DNA from: Chryseobacterium sp. Leaf201
GTDB taxonomy: Bacteria; Bacteroidota; Bacteroidia; Flavobacteriales; Weeksellaceae
Direction: 5' to 3'
Length of the DNA: 64,000 nt
Assembly (NCBI RefSeq): GCF_001421435.1
Contig: NZ_LMKA01000123.1
Location: 36,141 to 100,140 of the forward strand
Below, one piece after another: positions 51,592 through 60,719 of this stretch. The notes under the pieces are model-generated. The model did no database searches. It saw nothing but the letters and a program-made list of their open reading frames with translations, and was not told the origin of the DNA. Made by a program: the position numbers and the translations under genes. Every line of letters starts with the position of its first letter. Position 1 is the stretch's first letter.

Positions 51592-51822
51592 TTAACTTCC
51601 CTGTGTGACCAGCCTTACAATGGTCAGGGCAACATTTACCCCTAATCCGATAAGGGCTAAGTTACAGGCAGATTTGGCAGCTACCGGCTCTTTATCTTTT
51701 TTAACAAAGTAGATAATAGCGCCTGCCAAAGGAATACAAAATGATAAAATTTTCAATCCGATGTGAAGGTCTTCACCCGACTTGTTGGGTTCATTCTGGA
51801 AATTCTGATTTAAATCGTTCAT
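51592..51822 (-). CDS. Small membrane protein, uncharacterised
   Basis: 76 residues with a polar N-terminus (NDLNQNFQNEPNKSGEDLH) and two hydrophobic helices (LKILSFCIPLAGAIIYFVKK and NLALIGLGVNVALTIVRLVT). No lipobox or known motif. It lies 11 nt downstream of the DUF2085 gene and is probably co-transcribed. Confidence 0.65.
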   Translation of the reverse strand: MNDLNQNFQNEPNKSGEDLHIGLKILSFCIPLAGAIIYFVKKDKEPVAAKSACNLALIGLGVNVALTIVRLVTQGS

Positions 51823-51833
51823 AGTTTATTTTA

Positions 51834-52169
51834 TTATGATATTAATGTTTCAATAAATTTATAGGTGTAATAAGTAATCCTTTCACTAAACCCGCTGATG
51901 CCGATCCCGGCCAAAAATCCCGTAATACACCGGATCACATTCGTGCTTTCCCTGTTAAGGTAAGCCTGGGTAAGGCCGTCAATAAGCGTGGGAAGAATAA
52001 GCAGAACACTTAAAAACATACCTATCTGATAGAACCAAAGCATAGGAATCATAAGAAAATATCCAAGGTAAATACCTGTACATCTGGCACACACCGGAAA
52101 CTGTTTCTTTTTATAAAAGAAAGATCTGGACGGCATCCTGTGGCAATCTACCCATTGAATCTTAGTCAT
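51834..52169 (-). CDS. DUF2085 membrane protein
   Basis: 111 residues. N-terminal [20 protein letters not shown] then [12 protein letters not shown] is the DUF2085 signature, with C-H...C-x-x-C residues that could bind a metal, followed by two or three membrane helices. Function unknown. Confidence 0.88.
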   Translation of the reverse strand: MTKIQWVDCHRMPSRSFFYKKKQFPVCARCTGIYLGYFLMIPMLWFYQIGMFLSVLLILPTLIDGLTQAYLNRESTNVIRCITGFLAGIGISGFSERITYYTYKFIETLIS

Positions 52170-52252
52170 GCGGCTAAAGTATGAAAAATATCTATTCTTG
52201 ACAATTTAATTGGAACAACTTGAGATTAAATTCTCCAATATTCCGTTTGAAT

Positions 52253-53512
52253 TTATATTTTCACCTGCATTACTTCGAGTTCAAATTCTTTGGAAGCCAC
52301 CAGCAGATGGTCAAAAATATCTGCCTGGATCTGTTCAAAACGCACCCATTCTGTATCATTGGTGAAGGAATAGATTTCCAGGGGAAGGCCCTGCGGCGTA
52401 ATATTGAGCTGGCGGACAATCAGCGGTCCTTCTTTATCAAGTTCCGGGATTTTCTCTATATATTTCTGGGCGTAATACCTGAACACCCCGATATTGGTAA
52501 GCTGCCGTCCGTTGATAATCTCCTCGTTATGCGCCATGTTTTCTTTTTCCTTTCTCAGCTCAACAGATTTCTCGCTGAGGTAATCTGAAATGAGATTGAT
52601 ATTCTTCAGGCGTTCGATATCTTCATCGTTAAGAAACTTAAATGAGTTGATATTGAAAAAAATCGATTTTTTAATCCTCCTTGCGTTGGTTTCAGAAATA
52701 ACCTGGAGGTTCTTAATTTCCGTGGTCATTAAATCATAGGTAGGAATGGTGGAGAACGTTTTGTCAAAATTATTGATTCTTGTGGTCAGCAGGCTGATCT
52801 CAGCAATATTTCCTTCCAGGTTGTATTTGGGAATGCTTACCCAGTCGCCCACCTTCAGGTTTTTGGAAGTGGCCACATGAATCCCGGTGACAAATCCTAA
52901 AATGGTATCCCGGAATACCAGGACCAGGACTGCAGTGATGGCTCCTAAACTCCCGACGATCGTTGTTCCTTTGATACCGAAAACCACACAGATTCCGACC
53001 ACGGAAAAGATAAAGATCCCCAATATCTTCATTGTCTCAGAAACTGCATTCAGTGCCATGATTTTATAAAAATCCTGTTTGATCACAAAGTAATTCCTGA
53101 AAGCCGTCAGTCCGCGGTACAGCATTCCGGCAAAAATCATCACCAGTCCCAGGTTTACAGACCTGATCAGAAACTGGGTTGTTTTTACCAGTGCCCCTGA
53201 AAATATAGATTCGTGGATACTTCCGACGATTAACAGTGCAAAAAGATGGGCAATGGAATTGGTGATCCTGGATTCATAAACAGAATTGATTACAGGATAT
53301 TTTTCCTTGTTATGGAAAATACGGAAAATACTGTTGATGATAATTTTAAAGATAAAATCAATAACCAGAAAGATTACCCATAACAAAATTATTTTTACAA
53401 TGATGTGGAATACCCAGTCAAGGCCTGAGGGAGAGATCCGGCTGATGTATCGGTACAGCGGATCACTCAATTCCTGCAGAAAATCTTTTGTTTCTTCTAA
53501 TTGGTCGTTCAT
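52253..53512 (-). CDS. MscS family mechanosensitive ion channel
   Basis: 419 residues from the ATG at 53512 (MNDQLEETKDFLQELSDPLY). A longer reading from 53617 contains the promoter box of the gene and is rejected. Five membrane helices are followed by the MscS pore and beta domain: VGSLGAITAVLVLVFRDTIL (pore-lining helix), FVTGIHVATSKNLKVGDWVS, NLEGNIAEISLLTTRINNFD and TFSTIPTYDLMTTEIKNLQV. The insertion and C-terminal length resemble the YbdG/MscM subgroup. Acts as an inner-membrane safety valve against hypo-osmotic shock. Confidence 0.9.
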   Translation of the reverse strand: MNDQLEETKDFLQELSDPLYRYISRISPSGLDWVFHIIVKIILLWVIFLVIDFIFKIIINSIFRIFHNKEKYPVINSVYESRITNSIAHLFALLIVGSIHESIFSGALVKTTQFLIRSVNLGLVMIFAGMLYRGLTAFRNYFVIKQDFYKIMALNAVSETMKILGIFIFSVVGICVVFGIKGTTIVGSLGAITAVLVLVFRDTILGFVTGIHVATSKNLKVGDWVSIPKYNLEGNIAEISLLTTRINNFDKTFSTIPTYDLMTTEIKNLQVISETNARRIKKSIFFNINSFKFLNDEDIERLKNINLISDYLSEKSVELRKEKENMAHNEEIINGRQLTNIGVFRYYAQKYIEKIPELDKEGPLIVRQLNITPQGLPLEIYSFTNDTEWVRFEQIQADIFDHLLVASKEFELEVMQVKI

Positions 53513-53517
53513 TACAG

Positions 53518-53525
53518 CAAATTTA
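53518..53525 (-). promoter_or_regulatory. -7 element 5 nt before the MscS start codon
   Basis: Minus-strand TAAATTTG-CTGTA-ATG. It supports the start at 53512. Confidence 0.5.
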
Positions 53526-53782
53526 GGAAATTTAAGGTGGCTTTTAAATACAATTCCTGTATCAATTATCATCCCAAAACCCATAATGTTACAATTCCCG
53601 GAAAATTTTCCGGGCAAAAAATCAAAACCATAAATCCTGTCAACACCTCATCAATAATACAAAATCAATCTCATAACGAACAAATCAATAAATTAAACTT
53701 AAAAAAAATAACCTTTTATTCAATTTAATATAAAATAATTACTAATTTTAGCATAAACTAAACAAATCAAAATCAATACATT

Positions 53783-54967
53783 ATGAGAAAACACTACTTC
53801 TTTATTTTGTTGTGTGTATTCACGCTTTTAGCCAATTGTTCAGGAGACGATGCTGCGCTGGCTTCTGAAAACACGAGTACCACCGTTATGAAAACCGGCA
53901 AAGTTACCGGCAAAGTAATGTCACAAAACGGAACCAAGCCTATCGGCGGTGCTTCGGTTTTCACTTTTGATGACAAGTATAAAATTTATTATACCACGTC
54001 AGACGCAGAAGGTAAATTCACATTGGATGCTCCGGCAGGAAACCATACTATTTATATCCAGACCGGTAACGGCAGCAACTTCCGGACAGAGATTTCCGCA
54101 ACGGTAAAAGACAGCGAAACTTTAAACCTTGATGCCAGCCAGACCAAGCTGAACCAGGTAGCAAAAATTGCTTATGTAAAAGGAACGTATGATAAAATAG
54201 AAGACATTATCCAGACGTTAGGCTATACCGCTACTGAAATCAGCAATAATGATCTTGCCAACCTAACCACGGTTGCACAATATGATATCATCTTCCTTAA
54301 CTGCGGCTCCAGAAACAACTATTCTGCAAACCCGACGCTTTACTCTGTAATCGATGCCAATTTAGCCATCTTCGTTGCTAACGGAGGAAGTATTTATGCC
54401 TCAGACTGGGACGTTGCCTATCTGGTTGGCGGAACCACCAATACCACTAACTGCTCGCTTCCGGGAGGTTTTGTTCCTGATTCAAAATTATGTTCTAAAA
54501 ATACCGGAAGCTCAGGCATGGTAAACGCTACAGTGAACAATACGGGGCTTACCTCAGCTTTAGGATTCAACACGCTTAATATTGATTATGATCTGGGATC
54601 ATGGCAGAAAATAACCAATTATGATCCGGCCTATTGGGAAGTCCTGGTTAAAGAAACTTCATCCAATGATGCCCTGATGATCAGGACGAATCATTTTACA
54701 GCAACAGGCACTCCGGTTACGCCTATCGGAAACGCACCGACGACAACTTTTGCAACGGTCTGCATTACGCTTCCGGGGAATATCCAGATCAGCCTTTCGG
54801 TTCCGCAGGTATTGGTTCCTTACCTAGTTGCCTTGGGAGCAACAGCAGGGCCTTGCTCAGGATCATCAAACAGCGGCTATATTTATTATACCACTTTCCA
54901 TAACCACGCTTCGGGAAATATCGGAAATGCCGGCGTTATTCTACAGTATGTAATTTTAAACCTTTAA
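53783..54967 (+). CDS. Surface lipoprotein with carboxypeptidase-regulatory-like domain
   Basis: 394 residues. Lipobox at Cys19 (CVFTLLANC) followed by SGDD, similar to the acidic lipoprotein export signal that sends Bacteroidetes lipoproteins to the cell surface. Residues about 40-115 are a CarboxypepD_reg/SpaA-like beta-sandwich (VTGKVMSQNGTKPIGGASVF, TTSDAEGKFTLDAPAGNHTI). From about 128 an alpha/beta region (KIAYVKGTYDKIEDIIQTLG, YDIIFLNCGSRN, LAIFVANGGSIYASDWDVAY) resembles a flavodoxin/GATase-like (ThuA-type) fold. Function unknown. Confidence 0.78.
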   Translation: MRKHYFFILLCVFTLLANCSGDDAALASENTSTTVMKTGKVTGKVMSQNGTKPIGGASVFTFDDKYKIYYTTSDAEGKFTLDAPAGNHTIYIQTGNGSNFRTEISATVKDSETLNLDASQTKLNQVAKIAYVKGTYDKIEDIIQTLGYTATEISNNDLANLTTVAQYDIIFLNCGSRNNYSANPTLYSVIDANLAIFVANGGSIYASDWDVAYLVGGTTNTTNCSLPGGFVPDSKLCSKNTGSSGMVNATVNNTGLTSALGFNTLNIDYDLGSWQKITNYDPAYWEVLVKETSSNDALMIRTNHFTATGTPVTPIGNAPTTTFATVCITLPGNIQISLSVPQVLVPYLVALGATAGPCSGSSNSGYIYYTTFHNHASGNIGNAGVILQYVILNL

Positions 54968-54990
54968 TAAAAACTTCAACTTAAACATGG

Positions 54991-55019
54991 AGGCGGCTTT
55001 TATAAAGCTGCCTTTTTTT
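54991..55019 (+). terminator. Intrinsic terminator
   Basis: AGGCGGCTTT-TAT-AAAGCTGCCT with one wobble pair and a T7 tract. Confidence 0.88.
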
Positions 55020-55044
55020 ATATCTTGCATCTAAATAAAAAACA

Positions 55045-55536
55045 ATGGATACAGCATTAATTAATATTCTCTGCCTCGTTCTCTTATTCCTGGGGATGAT
55101 CGGCACTTTCCTGCCGGTACTGCCCGGACTGTTACTGAGCATCTGCGGCCTGCTGATTTATAAATTCGGGACCGATGCAGACCTGCCGATGATCTATGTG
55201 TGGGCATTCGGAATCCTGACGTTGCTTTCGGTTATTTTAAATTACGTGATTCCTGCGAAGACCAACCAGAAATACGGCGGGACACGCTGGGGAAGCATCG
55301 GCTCTGTAATCGGGACTATTGTCGGGCTTTTTTTACCGATTCCGCTGGGCTTTTTGGTAGGGATGTTTGCCGGCGTATTTATCGGTGAGCTTCTTCATGA
55401 CAGCAAGGACATGAAAAAAGCATTAAATTCCACCAAAGGGGCTTTCATCGGATTTATTTACGGAACCGGATTCAGCCTTGTGGTAGGTTTGGCTATGTTT
55501 TTGGTAGTGATACTGGATATGCTTGCCGTTATTTAA
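55045..55536 (+). CDS. DUF456 membrane protein
   Basis: 163 residues, four or five membrane helices rich in glycine. The pattern GMIGTFLPVLPGLLLSICGL, PAKTNQKYGGTRWGSIGSVI and GFLVGMFAGVFIGELLHDSK is typical of DUF456. Function unknown. The following lipoprotein gene starts after 11 nt. Confidence 0.88.
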   Translation: MDTALINILCLVLLFLGMIGTFLPVLPGLLLSICGLLIYKFGTDADLPMIYVWAFGILTLLSVILNYVIPAKTNQKYGGTRWGSIGSVIGTIVGLFLPIPLGFLVGMFAGVFIGELLHDSKDMKKALNSTKGAFIGFIYGTGFSLVVGLAMFLVVILDMLAVI

Positions 55537-55547
55537 AACTAAACATT

Positions 55548-56060
55548 ATGTTTCATAAAATCATCATATACAGCCTGGGCGTATTTTCTCTTCTGAACTG
55601 CAATGCCCGGAAAACATCTGCAGATGCCGGAAAGACATCCGCGTCAACCGAAACAGCTACAGCTACTGTAAAATCAAATCCTATGAACAGTGAAAAAGTC
55701 ATTTACTTCAGGGAAGGTGAAAACAAATTTCTGAGTGAATACCAGATGAATGTCACGTTCAAAGGTATTTCGGAAGACAGCCGGTGCCCGGAAGGGGTCA
55801 ACTGCATCTGGGCAGGCGCTGCCGTTGCGCAGGTTGAAGTAATGGGAACCGCTACCCGGCCGATGACATTAAACCTTGCGACCACAGACAACAAAGGAAG
55901 AAACTACAGCCAGTCTGCAGCTTTCAACGGATATACGATTTCTTTAACCGAAGTAACTCCATATCCAAAATCGGCAGAAGGGACGCAGGCTTTGAAAGGA
56001 GCCTACCAGATCGGGATTACCATCACAAAATCAACAGGGGAAACATCTACCACGAAATAG
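55548..56060 (+). CDS. Lipoprotein, uncharacterised
   Basis: 170 residues. Lipobox at Cys18 (LGVFSLLNC-NARK), a Thr/Ser/Ala-rich linker (residues 20-45), then a compact beta domain with a cysteine pair (SRCPEGVNCIWAGAAVAQVE). This CPxGxxCIWAG pattern recurs in Bacteroidetes secreted proteins but I know no function. Overlaps the convergent ung gene by 14 nt. Confidence 0.75.
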   Translation: MFHKIIIYSLGVFSLLNCNARKTSADAGKTSASTETATATVKSNPMNSEKVIYFREGENKFLSEYQMNVTFKGISEDSRCPEGVNCIWAGAAVAQVEVMGTATRPMTLNLATTDNKGRNYSQSAAFNGYTISLTEVTPYPKSAEGTQALKGAYQIGITITKSTGETSTTK

Positions 56061-56688
56061 GTTTCTTTCCTTTTGAAACAAGATATTCATTAATTTTTGA
56101 GAACGGCCTGCTTCCGAAAAACCCTTTGTGTACAGAAAACGGGGACGGATGGGCAGACTTTAAAATAAAATGCTTAGCCGGATTGATCAGTTCGGCTTTT
56201 TTCTGTGCAAAAGCGCCCCAGAGTACAAAAACAACATTTTCTTTTTTATCTGAGATTTCTTTGATGATAAAATCGGTAAATTTTTCCCAGCCTAAATCTT
56301 TGTGTGAATTCGGGGAATGGGCACGGACCGTGAGCGTTGCATTCAACAGCAAAACGCCCTGTTTTCCCCAGTCGTCAAGTTCTTTTGATGTTCTTGCAAC
56401 TCCGACGTCATCTTTTAATTCAATAAAAATATTTTTAAGGGAAGGCGGTGCTGCCACCTTTTCGGAGACGGAGAAACATAATCCGTTGGCCTGATAGTCG
56501 TTATGATAAGGGTCCTGCCCGAGGATCACTACCTCAACATCATCAAAAGGCGTCAGTTCCAGTGCTCTGAAAATCTGGTTTTTCGGCGGGAACACTTTTG
56601 TACTTGCATATTCCTGCTTTACCTTGTCCCAAAGCTGGGTAAAATACGGTGTGTTTTTTATCGGGGCTAAAATTTCTGTCCAGGTCAT
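56047..56688 (-). CDS. ung: Uracil-DNA glycosylase
   Basis: 213 residues, family 1 UDG. VVILGQDPYHNDYQANGLCF carries the catalytic GQDPYH water-activating motif; LLLNATLTVR and HPSPFSVHKGFFGSRPFS the uracil-binding and Leu-intercalation loop (HPSPLS variant with Phe). Removes uracil from DNA in base excision repair. Confidence 0.96.
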   Translation of the reverse strand: MTWTEILAPIKNTPYFTQLWDKVKQEYASTKVFPPKNQIFRALELTPFDDVEVVILGQDPYHNDYQANGLCFSVSEKVAAPPSLKNIFIELKDDVGVARTSKELDDWGKQGVLLLNATLTVRAHSPNSHKDLGWEKFTDFIIKEISDKKENVVFVLWGAFAQKKAELINPAKHFILKSAHPSPFSVHKGFFGSRPFSKINEYLVSKGKKPISW

Positions 56689-56742
56689 GGGTTCAATTTG
56701 AAAATTTGAGAATAAGTTAATCTGATAATTAAACGTTACAAT

Positions 56743-57255
56743 TTAAATACCATTATATTTTTTGCTAAAAACCAGACTCCCCAGGAAATCTTTATCATTC
56801 CGCTCCTCCTGCAAGATAAAATTATGCTTTAAAAGAAGCTTTTTTGAGTTTTCATTGGATTGATCGGTCATCGCAACAATCTCCTGCAAATTTAACTCAT
56901 TAAAACCAAAATGTAAAACGGCAGTCAATGCTTCAGACATGATACCCTGCCGGTGATAATCCGGCAACAGTTCATAACCGACTTCCGCTGTTTTCCGGTC
57001 TTCAGAAAAATTCCAGAGGCAGATGGTCCCGATAAGATGAGCCTGATCCTTTAAAGAGATCCCCCAGTAAAAAATCTGATGATTCCGGGTTCTTTCTTTG
57101 ATGGTTAAAATAAACTGAAGCGCATCATAATTGTTCTTAGGTGAGTTTCTCTGTACAAACTGATTGATCATTTCATTGCTCCTGATCTTCAGAATATCTT
57201 CAACGTGGCTTTCGTTGATTTCTTTTAACTGCAGTCTTTGGGTTTGCTGTTTCAT
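56743..57255 (-). CDS. GNAT family N-acetyltransferase (RimJ/RimL-like)
   Basis: 170 residues. RLQLKEINESHVEDILKI start, GTICLWNFSEDRKTAEVGYE, LLPDYHRQGIMSEAL (acetyl-CoA loop of the Q/RxxGxG/A type) and NENSKKLLLKHNFIL (the N-x-x-S-x-x-x-(Y/L)-x-x-(H/Y)GF block). Acetylates an amine of unknown identity. The hypothetical gene upstream ends 11 nt before it. Confidence 0.9.
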   Translation of the reverse strand: MKQQTQRLQLKEINESHVEDILKIRSNEMINQFVQRNSPKNNYDALQFILTIKERTRNHQIFYWGISLKDQAHLIGTICLWNFSEDRKTAEVGYELLPDYHRQGIMSEALTAVLHFGFNELNLQEIVAMTDQSNENSKKLLLKHNFILQEERNDKDFLGSLVFSKKYNGI

Positions 57256-57266
57256 TTAGATTTTAT

Positions 57267-57923
57267 TTATTCAATAAAAGGCAGATCATATTCAAATTCG
57301 TTTACCACTTTCCCATTTTTACTATCCAGGTTAAGTATTCTTTCTACACCTTTACTTTTATCATTATAACTTATAACCCATAAATTTGAGCTCTTCCCTT
57401 CTGGGAAAAATTTTCTTATCTGAGTTCTTACTCCAGAACTTTGCCTTTCCAGAGATATGCTGTTTTTTCTACAATAATCTAAGACCATTTTATAAGTAAA
57501 ATCCCATCCTTCATCCGTATTTTCAATTGAAACAAGTTTTCCTTTTTTATCATAATGATACCATTGACCAAGTTTGAAACCGAACCAACAGTAAATACCC
57601 TTTGTCTTCAGAATATGATTTGGATAAAATTCTTTATAAATTCCGAACAGTGGATTTATTGAATAATCATAGCCTGAAAAATAGGATTCTTTGTAAGACC
57701 TGCTGTAATGAACCAGATTACTTCCCGTCTTGTCATTAACAATAAAATCATTTTCTCTGCTAGTAATATATATCTTATTTTTTCTGTTTTTCTTTATTTC
57801 ATCTGAGAGTAAAGCAACATCAAATTTTTCCGGCCTAGCATTTATAATGGGAATAGTATTCTTTTTTTGAGCATAAGAATTAATTATGGCAAAAAATAAC
57901 AAGAAATATCTGAAATTTTTCAT
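57267..57923 (-). CDS. Secreted hypothetical protein
   Basis: 218 residues from the ATG at 57923, which gives a proper signal peptide (MKNFRYFLLFFAIINSYA-QKK); the in-frame ATG at 57962 would put 13 residues ahead of it. Tyr- and Lys-rich, with YHYDKKGKLVSIENTDEGWD, a toxin-like/MORN-like antitoxin-type repeat motif (YxxxGxLxxxE). Could be one of the immunity-like TonB-family or MORN proteins, but I do not recognise it. More AT-rich than its neighbours. Confidence 0.65.
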   Translation of the reverse strand: MKNFRYFLLFFAIINSYAQKKNTIPIINARPEKFDVALLSDEIKKNRKNKIYITSRENDFIVNDKTGSNLVHYSRSYKESYFSGYDYSINPLFGIYKEFYPNHILKTKGIYCWFGFKLGQWYHYDKKGKLVSIENTDEGWDFTYKMVLDYCRKNSISLERQSSGVRTQIRKFFPEGKSSNLWVISYNDKSKGVERILNLDSKNGKVVNEFEYDLPFIE

Positions 57924-57972
57924 TATACATTTTGTAAATATCTCAAATATACACAAATTCACATTTTCTCAC

Positions 57973-57980
57973 TAAATTTG
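57973..57980 (+). promoter_or_regulatory. -7 element 4 nt before the mutS2 GTG start
   Basis: TAAATTTG-TACT-GTG. No -33 TTTG at the right distance. Confidence 0.45.
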
Positions 57981-57984
57981 TACT

Positions 57985-60132
57985 GTGTATATAAATAAAG
58001 AAGATTTAAACGAATTAGAGTTTCCGCAATTGCTCGCGGAGATCTCTCCTTTTGCCTATTCTCCGAAAACACGGGAAAAGATTCTTGAACTTCGTCCGAT
58101 GAATATTGACGAGGCTGAGCTTTCTCTGAAAAAAACTTCCGAATACCTGTCGAGTTTTGAAAGTTCCAATGCGATTCCGTTTGATGAATATGAAGATATT
58201 GAAAATGAACTGAAACTGATGCTGATTGAGAATTACCGTCTTGAAAACAGCGCTTTCATCAAAATAAAAACCCTTACGGAACAGATCGGGAAACTGCAGA
58301 AGTTTTTCCCTACCATGCCGGACACCTTCCCTACTTTAATGAATGATGCGTCCGTTCTGGAATTCAGAAAAGAGATTATTGATAAGGTAGATAAGGTTTT
58401 CAACCGGTTCGGTGAAGTAAAAAGCGAAGCTTCCCCGATCTTAAAAACATTACGGGCTGAAATCCAGGCTGCAAAAAAGGCGATCCAGGAAAATTTCAAC
58501 CGGGTTTTATTCAATTACGGACAAAGTGATTTCCTGGATGATATCCGTGAAAGCAATATTGAAGACATAAGGGTTTTAGCAGTAAAATCTGCCTATAAAA
58601 AAAGAGTTCCGGGACGGGTTTTAGGACTTTCAAAAACAGGATCCATTACATATATCCAGCCGGACAGTGTGGTAAAACATTACTTTAAGCTTAAGGAAAG
58701 CGAAGAAGAAGAAAAAAAGGAAATTGATAAAGTCCTGAGGAAGCTGACGGCAGAATTAGCCGAGTTCCAGCCACAGCTCTGGAGATATCAGATGTATATT
58801 TTTGACCTTGACCTTACGCGCGCGAAAGCTAAATTCGGCGAACTGGTCAACGGGGTTTTGCCGAAAATCAACCGCCATAAGACCTTAAGGCTGAAGGAAG
58901 CTTTTCACCCTTTGCTGTTTTTAAGGAATAAAGCGGAGAACAAAACCATTTTTCCACAGACACTGACGTTAACGGACCATAACAGGATTATCTGTATTTC
59001 CGGACCGAATGCCGGAGGAAAATCCATCACCCTGAAAACCGTCGGGCTGCTCCAGCTGATGATCCAGAGCGGGATCCTGATCCCCGCACATCCGAAATCC
59101 GAGATGTTTTTCTTTGATAAGGTGATGACGGATATCGGGGATAACCAGTCTATTGAAAACCACCTTTCCACCTATTCTTCAAGATTGAAGAAAATGGGCG
59201 GCATCATCCGTGAAGCCGATGCCAACACCCTTCTGCTGATTGACGAATTCGGAACGGGTTCTGACCCTGAACTGGGCGGTGCCCTGGCAGAAAGTTTCCT
59301 TGAGTTTTTCTATGATAAAAAAAGTTTTGCCATCATTACCACGCATTACACCAATATCAAACTGGTGATTGAAGAACTTCCCAATGCCCAGAATGCAGCC
59401 ATGCTTTTCAATGAAGAAACACTGGAGCCTCTGTACAAGCTGGAAGTGGGACAGGCAGGAAGCTCCTTTACTTTTGAAGTGGCGGAAAAGAACAAGATCC
59501 CGAGATTTATCATCCATTCCGCAAAGAAAAAAGTGGAACATGATATCGTTAATTTAGATAAAACGATTGTCAAGCTCCAGCAGGAAAAATATGAGGTGGA
59601 AAAGCTGAAATCTGATCTGGCGGAACGGAAAGAATCGGTTGAAGACAAACGTGATAATTTGCAGAAACTGAATGACCAGCTTCAGCAGAAACTGTTCAAC
59701 TTCCAGAAGTTATATGAAGAAGAACACCGCAAACTGCAGTTCGGGACCAAGATTGAAGGCTTTATTGACAGCTATATCAAAGGAAAATCCAGGAAAGATG
59801 TGGTGAAGGATTTTATAAAGATCCTGGAGCAGGAAAAATTCAGGAAAGTAGGAGCTGATAAAGATGAGAGCAAGCGGCTTCAGGTAGTGAAGAGAAAAAT
59901 CACGCAGCAGCTGAAAAAGGAGGATGTTATTGAAAAGATTTCTGAAACCAATGAAAAGCTGGAAGAAAAGCGCAAAACCGACCGTGCATTATGGCTGAAA
60001 GAAGGCCAGCGCGTCCGCATTACCGGAAGCACCAGCGTGGGAACCATTGAAAAAATCTCAAAAAACAAAGTGGTTGTGAATTACGGGATGTTTAAAACAA
60101 CAATTGATGCAGATGAACTGGAAAGGATTTAA
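57985..60132 (+). CDS. MutS2-like DNA-binding ATPase lacking an Smr domain
   Basis: 715 residues with a GTG start (MYINKEDLNELEFPQLLAEI). The MutS core lies in the middle: CISGPNAGGKSITLKTVGLL (Walker A at Gly340), LLLIDEFGTGSDPELGGALA (Walker B) and ITTHYTNIK. A coiled-coil clamp follows at about 510-600. The C-terminus ends in a KOW-like beta domain (GQRVRITGSTSVGTIEKISK), and the ~75-residue Smr nuclease domain typical of MutS2 is absent. MutS2 binds branched DNA or stalled ribosomes rather than mismatches. The lack of Smr suggests a binding or sensor role. Confidence 0.88.
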   Translation: MYINKEDLNELEFPQLLAEISPFAYSPKTREKILELRPMNIDEAELSLKKTSEYLSSFESSNAIPFDEYEDIENELKLMLIENYRLENSAFIKIKTLTEQIGKLQKFFPTMPDTFPTLMNDASVLEFRKEIIDKVDKVFNRFGEVKSEASPILKTLRAEIQAAKKAIQENFNRVLFNYGQSDFLDDIRESNIEDIRVLAVKSAYKKRVPGRVLGLSKTGSITYIQPDSVVKHYFKLKESEEEEKKEIDKVLRKLTAELAEFQPQLWRYQMYIFDLDLTRAKAKFGELVNGVLPKINRHKTLRLKEAFHPLLFLRNKAENKTIFPQTLTLTDHNRIICISGPNAGGKSITLKTVGLLQLMIQSGILIPAHPKSEMFFFDKVMTDIGDNQSIENHLSTYSSRLKKMGGIIREADANTLLLIDEFGTGSDPELGGALAESFLEFFYDKKSFAIITTHYTNIKLVIEELPNAQNAAMLFNEETLEPLYKLEVGQAGSSFTFEVAEKNKIPRFIIHSAKKKVEHDIVNLDKTIVKLQQEKYEVEKLKSDLAERKESVEDKRDNLQKLNDQLQQKLFNFQKLYEEEHRKLQFGTKIEGFIDSYIKGKSRKDVVKDFIKILEQEKFRKVGADKDESKRLQVVKRKITQQLKKEDVIEKISETNEKLEEKRKTDRALWLKEGQRVRITGSTSVGTIEKISKNKVVVNYGMFKTTIDADELERI

Positions 60133-60138
60133 CGGGTA

Positions 60139-60630
60139 ATGGTAACGGTAAAAACGCAGATTACATTCAGGGATTTTTTACTGTTTCATCTGAAAAATTC
60201 ACTGATCAGATTTATGGTGTTCTCATTGATTACCCTGTTCGTTTTTATTGCAAATTTTTACAATGCTGAACGTGACGATCATGAAATGTACAGGCAGATT
60301 ATCATCTGGTGGTTCATTTTTTCCATATTTCTTGTCATCCGTTCTTATTTCAGTGTGAAAAAAGCTTTTTTTTCCAATAAGAATGTTCAGGAAACGATTA
60401 TTTATACTTTTACAGATGAGAAAATCTGTATAGAAGGCGAAACATTTGATTCAGATTTGACCTGGGCCGATGTGTACAAGGTAAAAGAAAACAAAGACTG
60501 GTTCCTGATTTATCAGAGCGCACAGGTTATGAGCATGGTTCCTAAAAAGTATTTTACCCGTGAACAGATCCCGCAACTCAGGAATATAATTAAAGCCGGT
60601 CATGTAAAAGCCAGACTCAGGAAAGATTGA
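60139..60630 (+). CDS. YcxB-like membrane protein
   Basis: 163 residues. Two membrane helices (FMVFSLITLFVFIANFY and IIIWWFIFSIFLVIRSYF) and a C-terminal domain ETIIYTFTDEKICIEGETFD, LTWADVYKVKENKDWFLIY, which matches the YcxB-like fold. Function unknown. It starts 6 nt after mutS2 and is probably co-transcribed. Confidence 0.78.
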   Translation: MVTVKTQITFRDFLLFHLKNSLIRFMVFSLITLFVFIANFYNAERDDHEMYRQIIIWWFIFSIFLVIRSYFSVKKAFFSNKNVQETIIYTFTDEKICIEGETFDSDLTWADVYKVKENKDWFLIYQSAQVMSMVPKKYFTREQIPQLRNIIKAGHVKARLRKD

Positions 60631-60652
60631 TTAGACAACTTAATAAATAACG

Positions 60653-60682
60653 AAAGAGAGCATCACTGATGTTCTCTTTTTA
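60653..60682 (+). terminator. Intrinsic terminator
   Basis: AAAGAGAGCATC-ACT-GATGTTCTCTTT with one wobble pair and a T-run. Confidence 0.85.
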
Positions 60683-60719
60683 TCTTAATTTTTATATTTT
60701 TACCGGAAACGAATAATTT

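Noticed and set aside
53512..53617. Longer N-terminus for the MscS channel
   Set aside because: The extension contains the promoter box TAAATTTG and lacks homology to the family N-terminus.
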